Positions 43,195-53,723 are shown, counted from the stretch's first letter. The stretch: 64,000 nt of DNA from Rhynchopus sp. YZ270_cl-10 (GCA_964035575.1 OZ037922.1:558001-622000), one strand, 5' to 3'. Notes: a model not told the origin generated them from the letters alone. A program made the numbers and translations.

Positions 43195-43429
43195 CAGTAC
43201 AGAGGTCACTTACATGTGGTGGCATGCTTCCCTGTAGGGTGGTGTACCATTTTTTTCCCCAGCGTAATTTCGGTGTAATTGTGTGTAATTGTGGTGTAAT
43301 TGTGGTTAGTTGTGGTTAGTTGTGTGTACTTGTGCTGAAACTGTACTGGAATTGTGCCTAATATAGGCACAGCTCAGGTGAGTATGGTGCTAGCTGTGCC
43401 CAGTAGTGTCATAGGCAAAACGGTACAAT

Positions 43430-43994
43430 ATACTAACTATTCTACTGGATAGAAGGTATAATAGGGTGCACAAAATGTACCCAAACTTTTTTTTTTTACT
43501 TTATCTGGATTGTTTCTGATAAAGAGAAAAGAGAAAAAAAAGGCTTTGGCACAACAACAAAAAATATACTGAAAAGAGTGAGAATATGATCTTATGTAAA
43601 GTCGTTCTTTCATCTCTTTTTTCAACAGAAATAATTGGGTGCAACAAAAAAAAAAGGCAGAAAAAGGTAAGATGAGCAATTTCATACTTGACCCTAAAAA
43701 CAAACCCTCTAGATGAACCTAAGTCTCACCTTGGGGGGAGAGGGGGAGGAAAAAAAAGCCAAAAGCGCAAAAAACACCACGTAACCGGACACAGGTCAGT
43801 CCTCACCCCCCCGAGGGGTTACCAAAAAAAAAACCTCCCCTAATAGATGCAATATACACATGGTTGTGATCGGAAACCCGAAATTCCCCAAATACTTCTA
43901 ATTCTGCATTTCTCCCGTCTGGTTCCAACCCACACCACTCCACACTCTATCATGTGAAAACACGACTCCGCTTATCCCCCACTCATTTCCCTCC
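43430..43994. other. Intergenic stretch downstream of the carrier gene
   Basis: AT-rich with A-runs and a short repeat D-like piece near 43711. No gene is supported. Confidence 0.5.
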
Positions 43995-44002
43995 CCCTAA
44001 AG

Positions 44003-44058
44003 CAGTGCTGTAAGAATACGAATAAGAATACGTAAGAATACATATTCTTACAGCACTG
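44003..44058. mobile_element. 56-bp hAT-type MITE with 8-bp target duplication
   Basis: Ends CAGTGCTGTAAGAATA and TATTCTTACAGCACTG are inverted copies. CCCTAAAG flanks both sides (43995-44002 and 44059-44066). CAGTGCTG ends with an 8-bp duplication are the hallmark of hAT. It lies 15 bp past the end of the carrier gene. Confidence 0.92.
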
Positions 44059-44072
44059 CCCTAAAGGGGGAG

Positions 44073-44918
44073 CTACGCAAACAGCGCCTTAGAGCATCCT
44101 GATAGAGAGCTGAAGGAGAGGCTTGCGTCTATTGATTTGATGTATTCGTACACTGTGAAGGTCACAGCATGCTGGGGCCAAGCACGAAGCACACATGACC
44201 CAAGCCCACGGGTAAGCGACCGCACCACACCACCCTGCTGTTTAAACCGCGCCGTAAGCTCTGTCGCAAATGTCCCCACAGAAGCACGCTCTGCAGGCGA
44301 TGCCACCTGCCACGAGGTTTTTATCACATCCAATGGGTATACACACACCCACGACGCCACCCCCGCCCATCCTCCACTCACAAAGGTACCCCACCCAAGG
44401 TTCTGCTGCAACATCTCATATACATAAAAATACAGTCCAAATGACGGCACATCACGGATCATTGTGATGGGAAGACCACGAAATAGACCTCTTGGCCCGT
44501 CTGTTTGGAGGATTTTCTTTGTGATGAGGATGTCGGTCTTGAAGGAGGCAGGGCGGTTGTCCACCTGAGCAATGCATTTAATCAGCTCTGAAGGGCAAAT
44601 GAGAAACACTGCGGCAACCCCTGCAGTGCAGCCAGCGAAGAAATGATTGATTGGCGCATTTCGACTTAACTCAAACCCATCCAACGTCTTCTCATACGCA
44701 AGAAACAGCAACGCACACTGCAACCCATTAGTGCTACAAGGCATCAGCAGGCCCTTCCACAAACTCGACACCCCCTGCTTAGAAATAAGGTCCCGCGCAT
44801 TGTGCAAAATGCTCCCGCCGCCCACCTGTTGGCGCACCTTAATCACATCGAAAGGCTGTGTCGCCATGAGCCCGATGGTCCCTGAGATACCCCCTGCGAA
44901 GAACGCATCGCTTGCCAT
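44073..44918 (-). CDS. Mitochondrial carrier (SLC25 family)
   Basis: A complete single-exon carrier of 281 residues, the usual length for a transporter of the mitochondrial inner membrane. The three repeats each show the P-x-[DE]-x-x-[KR] signature: QPFDVIK (P22, D24, K27), CPSELIK (P109, E111, K114) and YPLDVIK (P195, D197, K200), each after a helix ending in small residues. The general look (FFAGGISGTIGLMATQPFDV; FAGCTAGVAAVFLICPSELI) is nearest to the carnitine/acylcarnitine and ornithine carrier group; substrate cannot be set from the motifs. A pyrimidine-AG acceptor (CACTTTTTCAG) ends 13 nt before the ATG. A 56-bp MITE sits just beyond the stop. Confidence 0.92.
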   Translation of the reverse strand: MASDAFFAGGISGTIGLMATQPFDVIKVRQQVGGGSILHNARDLISKQGVSSLWKGLLMPCSTNGLQCALLFLAYEKTLDGFELSRNAPINHFFAGCTAGVAAVFLICPSELIKCIAQVDNRPASFKTDILITKKILQTDGPRGLFRGLPITMIRDVPSFGLYFYVYEMLQQNLGWGTFVSGGWAGVASWVCVYPLDVIKTSWQVASPAERASVGTFATELTARFKQQGGVVRSLTRGLGSCVLRAWPQHAVTFTVYEYIKSIDASLSFSSLSGCSKALFA

Positions 44919-44939
44919 TTTTTTATGATCCTGAAAAAG

Positions 44940-45805
44940 TGATTGATGGTTTTTAAAAAAGTGGCTAAGGATAGGGGGGTGCTACACATAACACGACGGG
45001 ACCCATGAAAAATGACAAGTGAAAAAGGTGACAAGTAAATGACAAATGAAATGATAAGAAAAAAATAATTTGTTATGACAAGTGAATAGCCTATACATTC
45101 ATTGTGCCTCTGCAGATGTATCGGATTATCGTAGTATAATATCAAATACCCAGCCAGAGGTTCGTAATTTTAGACATTTAAACTACGTGAAATTCAATTA
45201 AAACTGCGGAGTAGCTAAAAAGAGAGGGGGCAGGGATTGGTGCTGTTTTATTTGCGTTGTTCGTTCTCTTTTTCTTCTTTTTCGACAATGACCTATGAAA
45301 GTATCACATCTGTGTCGCCTAATTTAAAAAAAAAAACTCGCCATTTTCTCGTTTTCTCTCTTCATTGGTCGCATTGCTTCAAACAGAGAAAGATTTATCC
45401 TACACTACACCACCCAAACCCCTCCTCGCAGGTCAAGATCACCTGCCCTACTAACTCCATTTATTCTGTTCATGACGGACGGATTAAAAAAAAAATGAAA
45501 AGTTGCTGGAAAAAAAGCAAAACAAAAAAAAAGCAAGAATCTAAAGCATGCACACCATCCACCTATATGTGTTTCTTCTTTGGTTTAGGTCAGATTTTTT
45601 TTTTGAGGAGGGAAGGTAAAATAACCTACCCACACACTTAGATGGGGGTCAAACTTTTTTCCCCGCCTTTTATCTTTTTCCACCACAACAAATCGCTGTT
45701 TTTCTTTTTGGAAAGAAACCACCCCCTCCCCGTTTCCCCTATGCAATCTCCTCACAATACATCAGAGGAATACATCGTTTGACTCAACCCTCAACCCTCA
45801 GCCCT
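44940..45805. other. Intergenic stretch, no recognised gene
   Basis: Between the carrier and RPB12. AT-rich, with several A-runs. No frame here shows a family match. Confidence 0.5.
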
Positions 45806-45812
45806 CAGGGAC

Positions 45813-46142
45813 TTACCTTGCTTCGTATTGGACTGGAACGTCACCGCGTCTTTTGTAAAGGATGCGGTTTCCACAGGACTGGCAGCGGACGGCGTCGGAG
45901 GGGGCGAGGGCGGTCTCCTCGTTGCAGTCTGTGCAGATGTACGTGGTCTGGTGCTTCTTCTTCGCCTTCGCCAGCTCCCCCACCTCGGACACACTGCTGC
46001 GTGCGTTCACAGACTCCGTCAGCTGCAACGACTGCTCGCCTGACACCTCGCTGTTGACACGCCACTCTCCTCTGATCCCACTGATTCCCCCTGCTGGTTG
46101 CGTCCCTGCCGCAGGCTCTCCTGCTGGTTGCGTACCGCTCAT
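45813..46142 (-). CDS. RPB12: RNA polymerase subunit RPB12 (RPABC4)
   Basis: The small zinc subunit shared by RNA polymerases I, II and III. The last 45 residues match the family end to end: YICTDCNEETALAPSDAVRC then QSCGNRILYKRR, with the zinc ligands C70, C73, C87 and C90, and the closing YEAR corresponding to the usual FDAR. Residues 1-60 are a Gly/Ser/Thr-rich extension longer than in most relatives. The stop is TAA in AGG-TAA; the same bases spell a perfect donor, AAG|GTAAGT, which could be used for a 3' variant. The homology favours the stop. Confidence 0.93.
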   Translation of the reverse strand: MSGTQPAGEPAAGTQPAGGISGIRGEWRVNSEVSGEQSLQLTESVNARSSVSEVGELAKAKKKHQTTYICTDCNEETALAPSDAVRCQSCGNRILYKRRGDVPVQYEAR

Positions 46143-46149
46143 TGTGTGT

Positions 46150-48140
46150 TTCTTTTCTTTTCCCCGGTTTTCTGCGTAATATCTTGTGGTGTGGAGACAA
46201 CGGAGTCAAAAAAAAATCAATAAAAACTCAAAATAGGGGGGGGTATCTATCACTGAGATGGATTTTTCGGAAAAGTTGAGGGTCTGCGGTTTGCCCCTCC
46301 GAGGCTATTAGGAGAAAGGTAGGAAAGGGTTGTTGGGAGAAGAGGGGGCATTGTCGACAGAGTTCTAGACAGCGTGAGGTCTTGCGAGTGGTCACTCCCG
46401 ACTCACGCATAAGTAGCGAGGTGGGTGGTAAAAACCACTGCTGTGTGGTGTTTGTGATGTGTGGATAGTGAACGGTCAGCCATATATTTGGATGAAAAAC
46501 ACAGTAAACATAGCGCGCAAGGTGCCGACTCAGTTCAGAGATGGGCAGAATGTTTTGGAGTTGCAGTATCGCGAGTGGTCACTCCCGACTCACGCATAAG
46601 TTGCGAGGTGGGTGGTAAAAACCACTGCTGTGTGGTTTTCGTGATGTGTGGATTAGTGAACAGTCAGCCAGATATTTGGAAAACACAGTAATTACGCACA
46701 CCAGCACACAAGGTGCCGACTCAGTTCGGAGGTGACAGAATGTTTGTGTTTGATTTTCATCATGCAGGTCAAGAGTGTCGTGTGTGATGGATGTTTCTTG
46801 CGCAGCTGAGAACCTGACTCAGGCATGTAGAGCCTGGCAAGAGGGTTGCGAGCTTCTTTGCGTTGAGCTGGGGGGTTTTTTTATCGGGGAAGCAACAGAA
46901 TGCGTACTCAGCCGGCTCTTCCTAATAAAGAGTTTATCTCTCAAAGTCGTTCGGAGTTGGATTGTTCTCTTTGTTATGTCATCATGTTCGTGTTGCTGTG
47001 TTGTGGTCTTGCGGTGGCAAAGCTGCCCTGCTCACGCATAAGTTGCGAGGCAGGGTTCGATAACAACGCTGTGTGGACGGCACTTCTGTGTTTCATGTTC
47101 ATATTTCTTGCGCAGCTGAGAACCTGACTCAGGCGCGAGCTTCTTTACAAAAATCATTCAGGAGGGTTGCCGCGACGGTAATTACCCCTTGAAAAAAAAG
47201 CTGACTTGAAATACAAAAACCCTCTCGTGAACAGTGTACCTTGGTACATGACCGGCGGTACCGAGGGGCACAGCAGAGAATAAGCCGGGTCCCTGGTCCC
47301 TGGTCCCCGGGTCTTATTCTCTGCTGTACCGGGGGGGTGGACACCCAAAACAAAGTGAGGAAGAGAGGTAAGGAAAGGGGATGGAGATGAGGGGAAATTG
47401 CTTTTTTTTGTTTTCTACGAACTTTAAAAAAAAATAGGTACGGAGCCAGAACCTCCCAAAACAACCCCCCCTTCCCATAGCCCCTTTGCCAAACGTTTCC
47501 TTTTTTGTTTTTTCCTTTATTTAATTGTTTCGAAGAGAAAAGAAAATCAACGTTCGGGCAAAAAAAATGGCAGTTTTTTTTGCAGCACAATTTCCAGAAT
47601 TTTAACCCAAATTTCTTTTTTTTTCTTCCTCTCTCAAAAAAACACTTGGCAAATGTGTCACTACTGTGATCGTCACATTTTCTTTTTCCCTTCTTTTGTT
47701 CTGTTGGCAATCACCCTATCAGAGTGTAGAGGACTCCACATTAATTCTCTTTTGAAGCTACACACTGCGCTACATCACGACAAAAAAAAGCCACCTTTTT
47801 TTTGTTTTGTCCGAAAAGACAAGATTTGTTATAAATACAAAACAACCCACCCTCCTCGAAGTACTTCATACCGTTCGTTTTGGTATCGACCAAAAAACAA
47901 AAACAAAAAAAAAAAGCACTCAATAGGGTGGCTGAAGGGGTAATTCGCATTTCTTGCGTACTTTGTGCACGTTGTGCGCCCCCATCATTCAGCCACACCA
48001 CTCAAGGGAAATAGTCGATAGACTAAAATGTCATGGATAAACTATACATAACAACCCAATACCTTAAAGGAGAGGCTGAAAGTGACAAAAAGACGCCTCA
48101 CTGTGTGTTCATCGGCGGGACGCAAATACACTTCAAAATA
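46150..48140. repeat. Duplicated and repeat-filled intergenic stretch
   Basis: GTCACTCCCGACTCACGCAT and following sequence occur at about 46389-46470 and 46573-46660 (spacing about 185 bp). GCGCAGCTGAGAACCTGACT occurs at 46800 and 47111. Repeat A lies at about 47197-47350 with an inserted palindromic piece (GGTCCCTGGTCC). Repeat B lies near 48068-48125. No gene is recognised. Confidence 0.55.
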
Positions 48141-48148
48141 TCAACCAA

Positions 48149-48250
48149 CCGTATTCGTACAAAACTATCGACCGTAAAAAAGGTCGAACTTCCAGAAAAA
48201 TCCTGAAAAGGTCGAACATTATTACGGTCGATACTTTGTACGAATACAGT
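48149..48250. mobile_element. Palindromic MITE, copy 2
   Basis: Same structure as 12320-12427: CGTATTCGTACAAA at the left, TTTGTACGAATAC at the right, with inner CGACCGTAA/TTACGGTCG. Confidence 0.85.
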
Positions 48251-48259
48251 ATTTTACCC

Positions 48260-50192
48260 CAACTCCTCCAATGACAAGAGACAATAGCGGGTTAAAACAG
48301 ATACCGTTTTGGGGTACCCAGTCGGGTCTTTAGTTCTGCATCCTGGACAAGGTGGAATGCATTTTTTTGAAAGACTCTTTTTTTATAGAAAAATTGTTGG
48401 AACACAGCCCATTTTTAACGTTGTCGAAAAAGGGGAGGGAAAAAATAACTTAACTACTTCTCACATCACACAATCATACTTATTAGTAGTTCACTTTCAG
48501 CAAAAAAACCCTAGTCTGATTGCAATTACCCCAAGCCCGAGAGCGCTGCCTCCAGTAGCAGATCGCATTTATTTTTGGTAAAACAAAATGACCTAATGTA
48601 CGCATGCGTTTATCTTATGAAGGTGGGGTAGGGAAAAGAGAAAAAAGAAGAAAAACAGTAACTCTGATACGTAAAAGGGAAAAAAAAAGGTTTTCTTCGT
48701 TGATTGCTCAATTACCCGGTAATTTGGCGACCATATCGGAGGAACTATTTCTCCTTTAAGCTTTACGCTAGGTGATTCATTAATGTTATCACCTGATTTT
48801 TGACCTGTATTTGGCAATATTGAACGTTTGTTTGGGGGGGGGGGGAATTGCTACCGGGCCAAAACCAGGTGGTGGAAAATTTACTAGAGAGCCTTAAAGA
48901 GTGTAGCATATACACCCCTGCTTTCCCCCACCCACTCCTTCTTCCGAAGGCAAACGAGAATGAGGTCGTTTAAACAAAGTTGACTTCAAATACAAAAAGC
49001 CCTCTTGCGAACAGTGTACTTTGCTGCTACATGACCACACAACAGCCCGCTTATGAATAGTGAACCTTGGTACATGATCGGTACACCGTGGGGGTGGACA
49101 CCAACCATTCAGTCCTAAATCGATTTCAAAGAAAAAAAAATGCACAGGAAAATCACCTGGTCATCCCTCCCCACCCCCTCCCCAAAACCCTTTTTGTGGT
49201 GTTGTAGTTTTTTTTTTCGTTTTCTTTCGTTCGGTTCCTAATGTGTGTTTTAAAAAATAAAGAGTTTTTTTTTGTCTGAAATATACCTATTGTGGAAAGT
49301 GAGTATCAACACCCCCCTTTCTTCCCTAACCCCATCCCCACCCCGCCCCCACCCCCAAAGGGCCATATTCTGCGCAAGAATTACCCTCACCAGGCACCAA
49401 CCACCCCACCCCCATCCCAATTTGTGATACGAGAGGCAACGGTATACAAAGGCAGTTTAAAATTTGTATGTTTTTTAATAAAAAAGGGGAAAATGTGTGA
49501 AAAGAGATAGCAACGCGCACACTTTTGTGTTTAAAAAAAAAAAGTGAAGTTATTGATGCAGGCATCTCCGACTGACCCACGATGCCAGCCCCAGATGAAA
49601 GCACAAAGTACCCTGCGGCCTACAACAGAAGGTGTTAAAAAGAAACCTAATGACTTGCCCGTACCGTAATGTGAACGGGGGGGAAGGAAACCTAATGACC
49701 CCCGTAAGAGAACGAGGGCGGTACACAACCGCTCGTCAGCCGGCGGCCCACTTTACGCTGAAGAGTTGTGAGCTTACAGGTACTACAAAAAAAAAATCCG
49801 TTTTGCGGCAGTTCCAGCGGCGCAGGTGCCTAGCAGTTAGCGTTACGTCTACCTCACAACTAGGTAGGTTACAGTATAAAAAAAATAGAAGAGAAAAAGC
49901 TTATAAGATGAACCTAAGCCTCTCGTGCCAAGTCACCTGAGAGAAGAAAAAAAATTTGAAAGATGAATGTGTCTACCAGACATTTTAAATAAAGCTTGAA
50001 ATACAAAGCCCTCTCGTGGCAGTGTACCTAAAATGAGGGCAAAAGAAAGGGTTTGTAAGAAATGAACCAGCATTAAATGCTTTTGTCACCTTTAAAAAAA
50101 CGGCTGTCACTGAGAAGCGAAAAAAGGAGGTGTGCGTGGTCGACAGTCGGGTTGACACGCATCCCCCTACCCAACCCTCACTCATTGTCTGC
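48260..50192. repeat. Repeat-filled stretch downstream of eIF4E
   Basis: Repeat A at about 48978-49110 and 49988-50035, repeat D at 49896-49935. At about 49810-49865, GCCTAGCAGTTAGCGTTACG followed by CTACCTCACAACTAGG resembles the first half of a tRNA or tRNA-derived SINE. No gene is supported. Confidence 0.5.
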
Positions 50193-53010
50193 TCAACAAT
50201 CTTCGTGTCCGCGGTGGAAGGACATCGAAGACTCCTGCCAAGCCGTCTCCCCTCTCAGTTCTGGCACAGGTCCCAGCAACTCCTTAATTCTGTGGAGGGG
50301 GGGGAAAATGGAAGTTGGAAGTGCAGAAAGTATATCATAATATTATGCAATAAATAGCATAGGAGGGGTCAACAAAAAATGGTCCCATCTTTCTTTATGT
50401 GGTATGTTAGAAAAAATATGGTAGCTATTGATGCCTGTTTTAGATGAAAGTGTTGAGTACTCTACGGTCAATGAAGGTGAGATGCGAAGAAACCTTGTTG
50501 TTTCTAGTTTTGTACCTTCACTTTCCACACACTTACAGATAGTTAGTGCAGACCTGCGGAGTGCGCTCGAGGACTTGAGGACTTGAGGAATGCGAGTCCG
50601 AAGGTGAATACTCTCCCGAAAATGAAACAGCGAGCGGCCACAAGGGTATGATACCAGTATTGTGTTTTTGGCTTCTTGTTTTTTTTTCTTCTAACGTTGC
50701 CACTTTCTGCAGGGAAGTGTGACAACTTCTTCAGTTGGCAGTGTCTCGAGTAGACTGTCTGCTCTAGAACAGACAGTGTCTGATAGTAAAGGCAGTATCT
50801 GCTCAGAGAAGAACACTGGATTGTACTCAGTACTTCAGACATTGCTCAACGATAAAGCAGCAGAGAAGAAGAAAAATGGATAACCGCAATGCAGGGCGGT
50901 ACACAGTAACCAAGATGGGGCAGAGCGAGCGCTGACTGTTGGTCGCTGTTTTCATCGACCTGGTGACATAATTGGCCATGCACGCAGAGGGCGTAGTACC
51001 GTGCTCCTTAAGGCTGATACTGGAGAGCTACCAGTGTAAACACCCCACGTGAATGGGGTATTATGTGTGACTACTCATCCGTCTGCCGATACAAGATCAG
51101 GGAGGAAGAGACGGATTACGGGAAAGACATATTACACGTACCAGAACGCAAGGAGGTTGAGCACCACAGCAGAGGCCCGTTTGGACGCGAATTGGTTCTT
51201 GCCCCGGTACCTGCGCCGACACAGCGAGACACACTAACCAAGAAGAGGAAGAAGACGACACAAAAGACTTTCTCTGCATCCCACAGCACACCAGAGAGAC
51301 CCACCAGCGTTGGCAGCGCTGTTGGCAATCTGGGGAGTGGGCCCCTTGCACGCACCTCCATCCAAAGCCACCCACACAACCTGTAGTTCCCTGCCACAAC
51401 CCACCCCACCTCACCAACGAAGTGCCGAATGCCCCAATTGCCCAACCCAATCCAACCCAACCCACTCGTGCCGTTGCTTCCCAAGCTACTCATGGTGCAA
51501 GGTGTCATGCTCTGAATGCACCATTCATGGTTACAGAAGAAATACAGACGAGGCACACTTCATCCGTGAGTGTGGTAAGACATAGCTAACCTTAGGTCTG
51601 AGGGAAAATACACTTTTTTGTGAGTGCTTTAGTGTATGAACGGGGTTTGTAAAGGTGTAAATGAATAAAATAGAAGCGAAGCTTTTTTTTCTGGAAAAAG
51701 GGGAAGGTTTTGGAAAATGCATACTTCTTCATGACCTCGTCCTTCTTGCTCATCCTCTTGTGCCAGACTTTTATGCGGATTGCGCTAGAGGGGCCTTGCG
51801 ATTTGCCCTTTTTGGACTTATTCAAGTGCACTTCGTTCGAGATCGCCACGATTTCGTCGTCCTCAATGTCTGCACTGGTGAAGCGCTGTCCGATAGCAGA
51901 CATCAGCAGGTATTTCCAGAAGTTATCGCTGTATAGTGGTAGTATTGGGATGTGAACACAACAACAAAAAACTGACTATGAAAATAGATACACATGACAG
52001 TGCATATTTGGTACATGACCGGTGTACCGTGCACCACAAAGTGCAGTACTCAACATTCCAACATGAGCAACTGTGCCACAAAAAAAAAAAAATCCATGAA
52101 AATTGGAGGAAATTCTCAGACAAAATAGAAGGAAACCAGAACGTTTGCTCTTCATAGAATGTGATCGGGTTTGGACAGTCCATTTGGTGAAGGCATCGGG
52201 GTGAGGTTGTGATTGTATTATTACCCCAAAAGAAATTCTTTCATATACTTTTTTATTCCACTAGGTATAATACGGTGCACCAAATGTACCCAGGCTTTTG
52301 AGTAAAGAAAAAACAGAAAAATAGACGAAAACACTTTCTCTTCAAGGGGAAGGGAAGGTTTCGACACACACAGCTGCGCTTTCGTGTTGACACATACCTT
52401 TTTTTGTCAAGCAGAAACGTCCACGTGCCTCCCTCCTTGAGCTCCGGGTCTTCCCACTCTGGTCTAACACCTGCGCGGCAGAGGGTGAAGCCCTGCTTGT
52501 TCTCGTTGTCGTTCAGCTCGCTGGGCTTGGGAAGCTCCATGAAAAAGACCCAGAATTCCTGAAAGATTTTTGAATATTTTATGAATATTTTTTGTAGTTT
52601 TCGACAATCACCCTGTCCGAGGACTGGGTTCTGTACACAAAGTCGCCCGAAGGCTAAATGAATTTCAAAAGAAAATGCATCCCCAACCAAAGAAATATCT
52701 TTTAAGTTTGTTGTGTCGACAATCGCCGAGTAATCCCACCAGGTGGGAGAATTCGGGTCTGTACTCAATGTTGGCCGAAGCCTTTGTACTGCATTAGTGT
52801 AGACACCCGAGGATGTGCTCCACATCGCCACTATCACTTTTGTTGAACGTACTACTGTGCTAGGAGGGGGTCCAGAAGGAATACCTGCACCGTTGTTATA
52901 TCGTAGTTGATCTTTATCGTGCAGTCCCGGTACGACTCTTCCCCCTGCGGTGACCCTTTACAGAACCAATAATTCCATGTTTTGAATGCAGGCTTCTGTG
53001 TCATAGCCAT
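50193..53010 (-). CDS. Cap-binding protein eIF4E, class II (4EHP-like), four exons
   Basis: Exons 53010-52885, 52558-52398, 51928-51725 and 50289-50193; junctions are GT-AG with phases 0, 2 and 2, all consistent, giving 195 residues. The protein binds the mRNA 5' cap. Visible family marks: NYWFCKG, FDTVEDFW-like TTVQEFWVFF (W45), PRPSEL-like PKPSEL, GVRPEWEDP (W77 and E78, the cap-stacking Trp and the Glu that holds the guanine), GGTWTFLL, DNFWKYLLMSAIGQRF, and AIRIKVWHK before the C-terminal helix. The first cap-sandwich Trp is replaced by Tyr (ESYRDCTIKI, Y27), which marks class II members such as 4EHP/eIF4E2, usually translational repressors. An acceptor (CTTCACACAG) ends 16 nt before the ATG. 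Confidence 0.93.
50520..51600 (+). pseudogene. Plus-strand gene relic inside eIF4E intron 3
   Basis: A stretch opposite in strand to the host gene. It begins after TTTCTAGTTTTGTACCTTCA and CACACACTTACAG, the same intron end as in the header-intron nuclease family, and contains coding-like pieces: a coiled segment (SSRLSALEQTVSDSKGSICS at about 50729), a charged piece at 51063-51386 and a Cys-rich piece (CKVSCSECTIHGYRRN) near 51500. It is likely a dead member or remnant of that mobile gene family. Confidence 0.45.
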
Positions 53011-53024
53011 TTTGTGTGTTGTGC

Positions 53025-53723
53025 TCTGTGTGAAGGGGTTGCTTTGTGGGTTGGGCGAGAGGGGGAGAGAGGAAACACAGAAAGGTAGGGAGATGAACGC
53101 TATTGTTTTTGTAGATTTTTGGTGTTTTTTTGGCGCTTTTTTGGTGTTTTTCTTTTGTTTTTTTGAAAACTTTTTTACCATTCCTTTTTAGGGAACGGAG
53201 CATGTACGGTCCTGGAAGCTCCAAGAAAATGAAGTTGCCTTTCTAAACGTGCACACGCTAGCTTGGTGAGGGACATAGCTTGGGTTTTCAAAGTGAACAC
53301 GCCTTTTTTTTCTTTTTTGAAAACTTGGTTGTATTAGTGTAGACACCGAGGATGAACTCCACTATTATTTTTTTTTTGTAATTATGTAATAGGTGGTAAT
53401 AAGAGGCTGGCATTAGTGCAGACACCCGAAGACGTGCACGTTGCAACAATGAGGTTGTATGGATGGCGATAGAGGTGAAACAAACAGTACAGTCCGGTAC
53501 GTGGCGAGGGGGTGGTGGACGGATACATATCACAACACATCACAAAGACTCGTCATGTGTATTTGTGAGCTGCCTGTGATTGCTTGTCTACTGCCCCCTC
53601 GCCACTCCATGGGTGGGTTAAATAAAAGATGCGAATAAAAGTCAAAAATTGTAATATGGGGTTACTCGTTTCAAATTTGCACAGGTGGCAGCTACACCAT
53701 TTTTTTGCGAATTTTGGTGATCA
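53025..53723. repeat. Upstream region of eIF4E with repeat C copies
   Basis: Repeat C in reverse at about 53325-53370 and, partly, 53408-53440; the flank of element 3 begins at 53724. A copy of the TTCCTTTTTAGGGAACGGAG palindrome at 53178-53198 also occurs at 14787-14806. Confidence 0.5.

Larger units (their letters stand above)
41773..43426. mobile_element. Element 6: short-TIR element with two satellites
   Basis: Exact inverted ends GTACCGTTTTG (41773-41783) and CAAAACGGTAC (43416-43426) enclose direct (not inverted) arrays of GTAATTGTGGT near both ends, a reverse copy of repeat F (about 42185-42260) and two back-to-back satellites. No transposase is visible. Confidence 0.65.

Noticed and set aside
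42057-43319. Frames of Gln-Tyr-Thr, His-Ser-Ile and Cys-Thr-Val-Leu-Tyr repeats
   Set aside because: Products of the 9-bp and 5-bp satellites of element 6.
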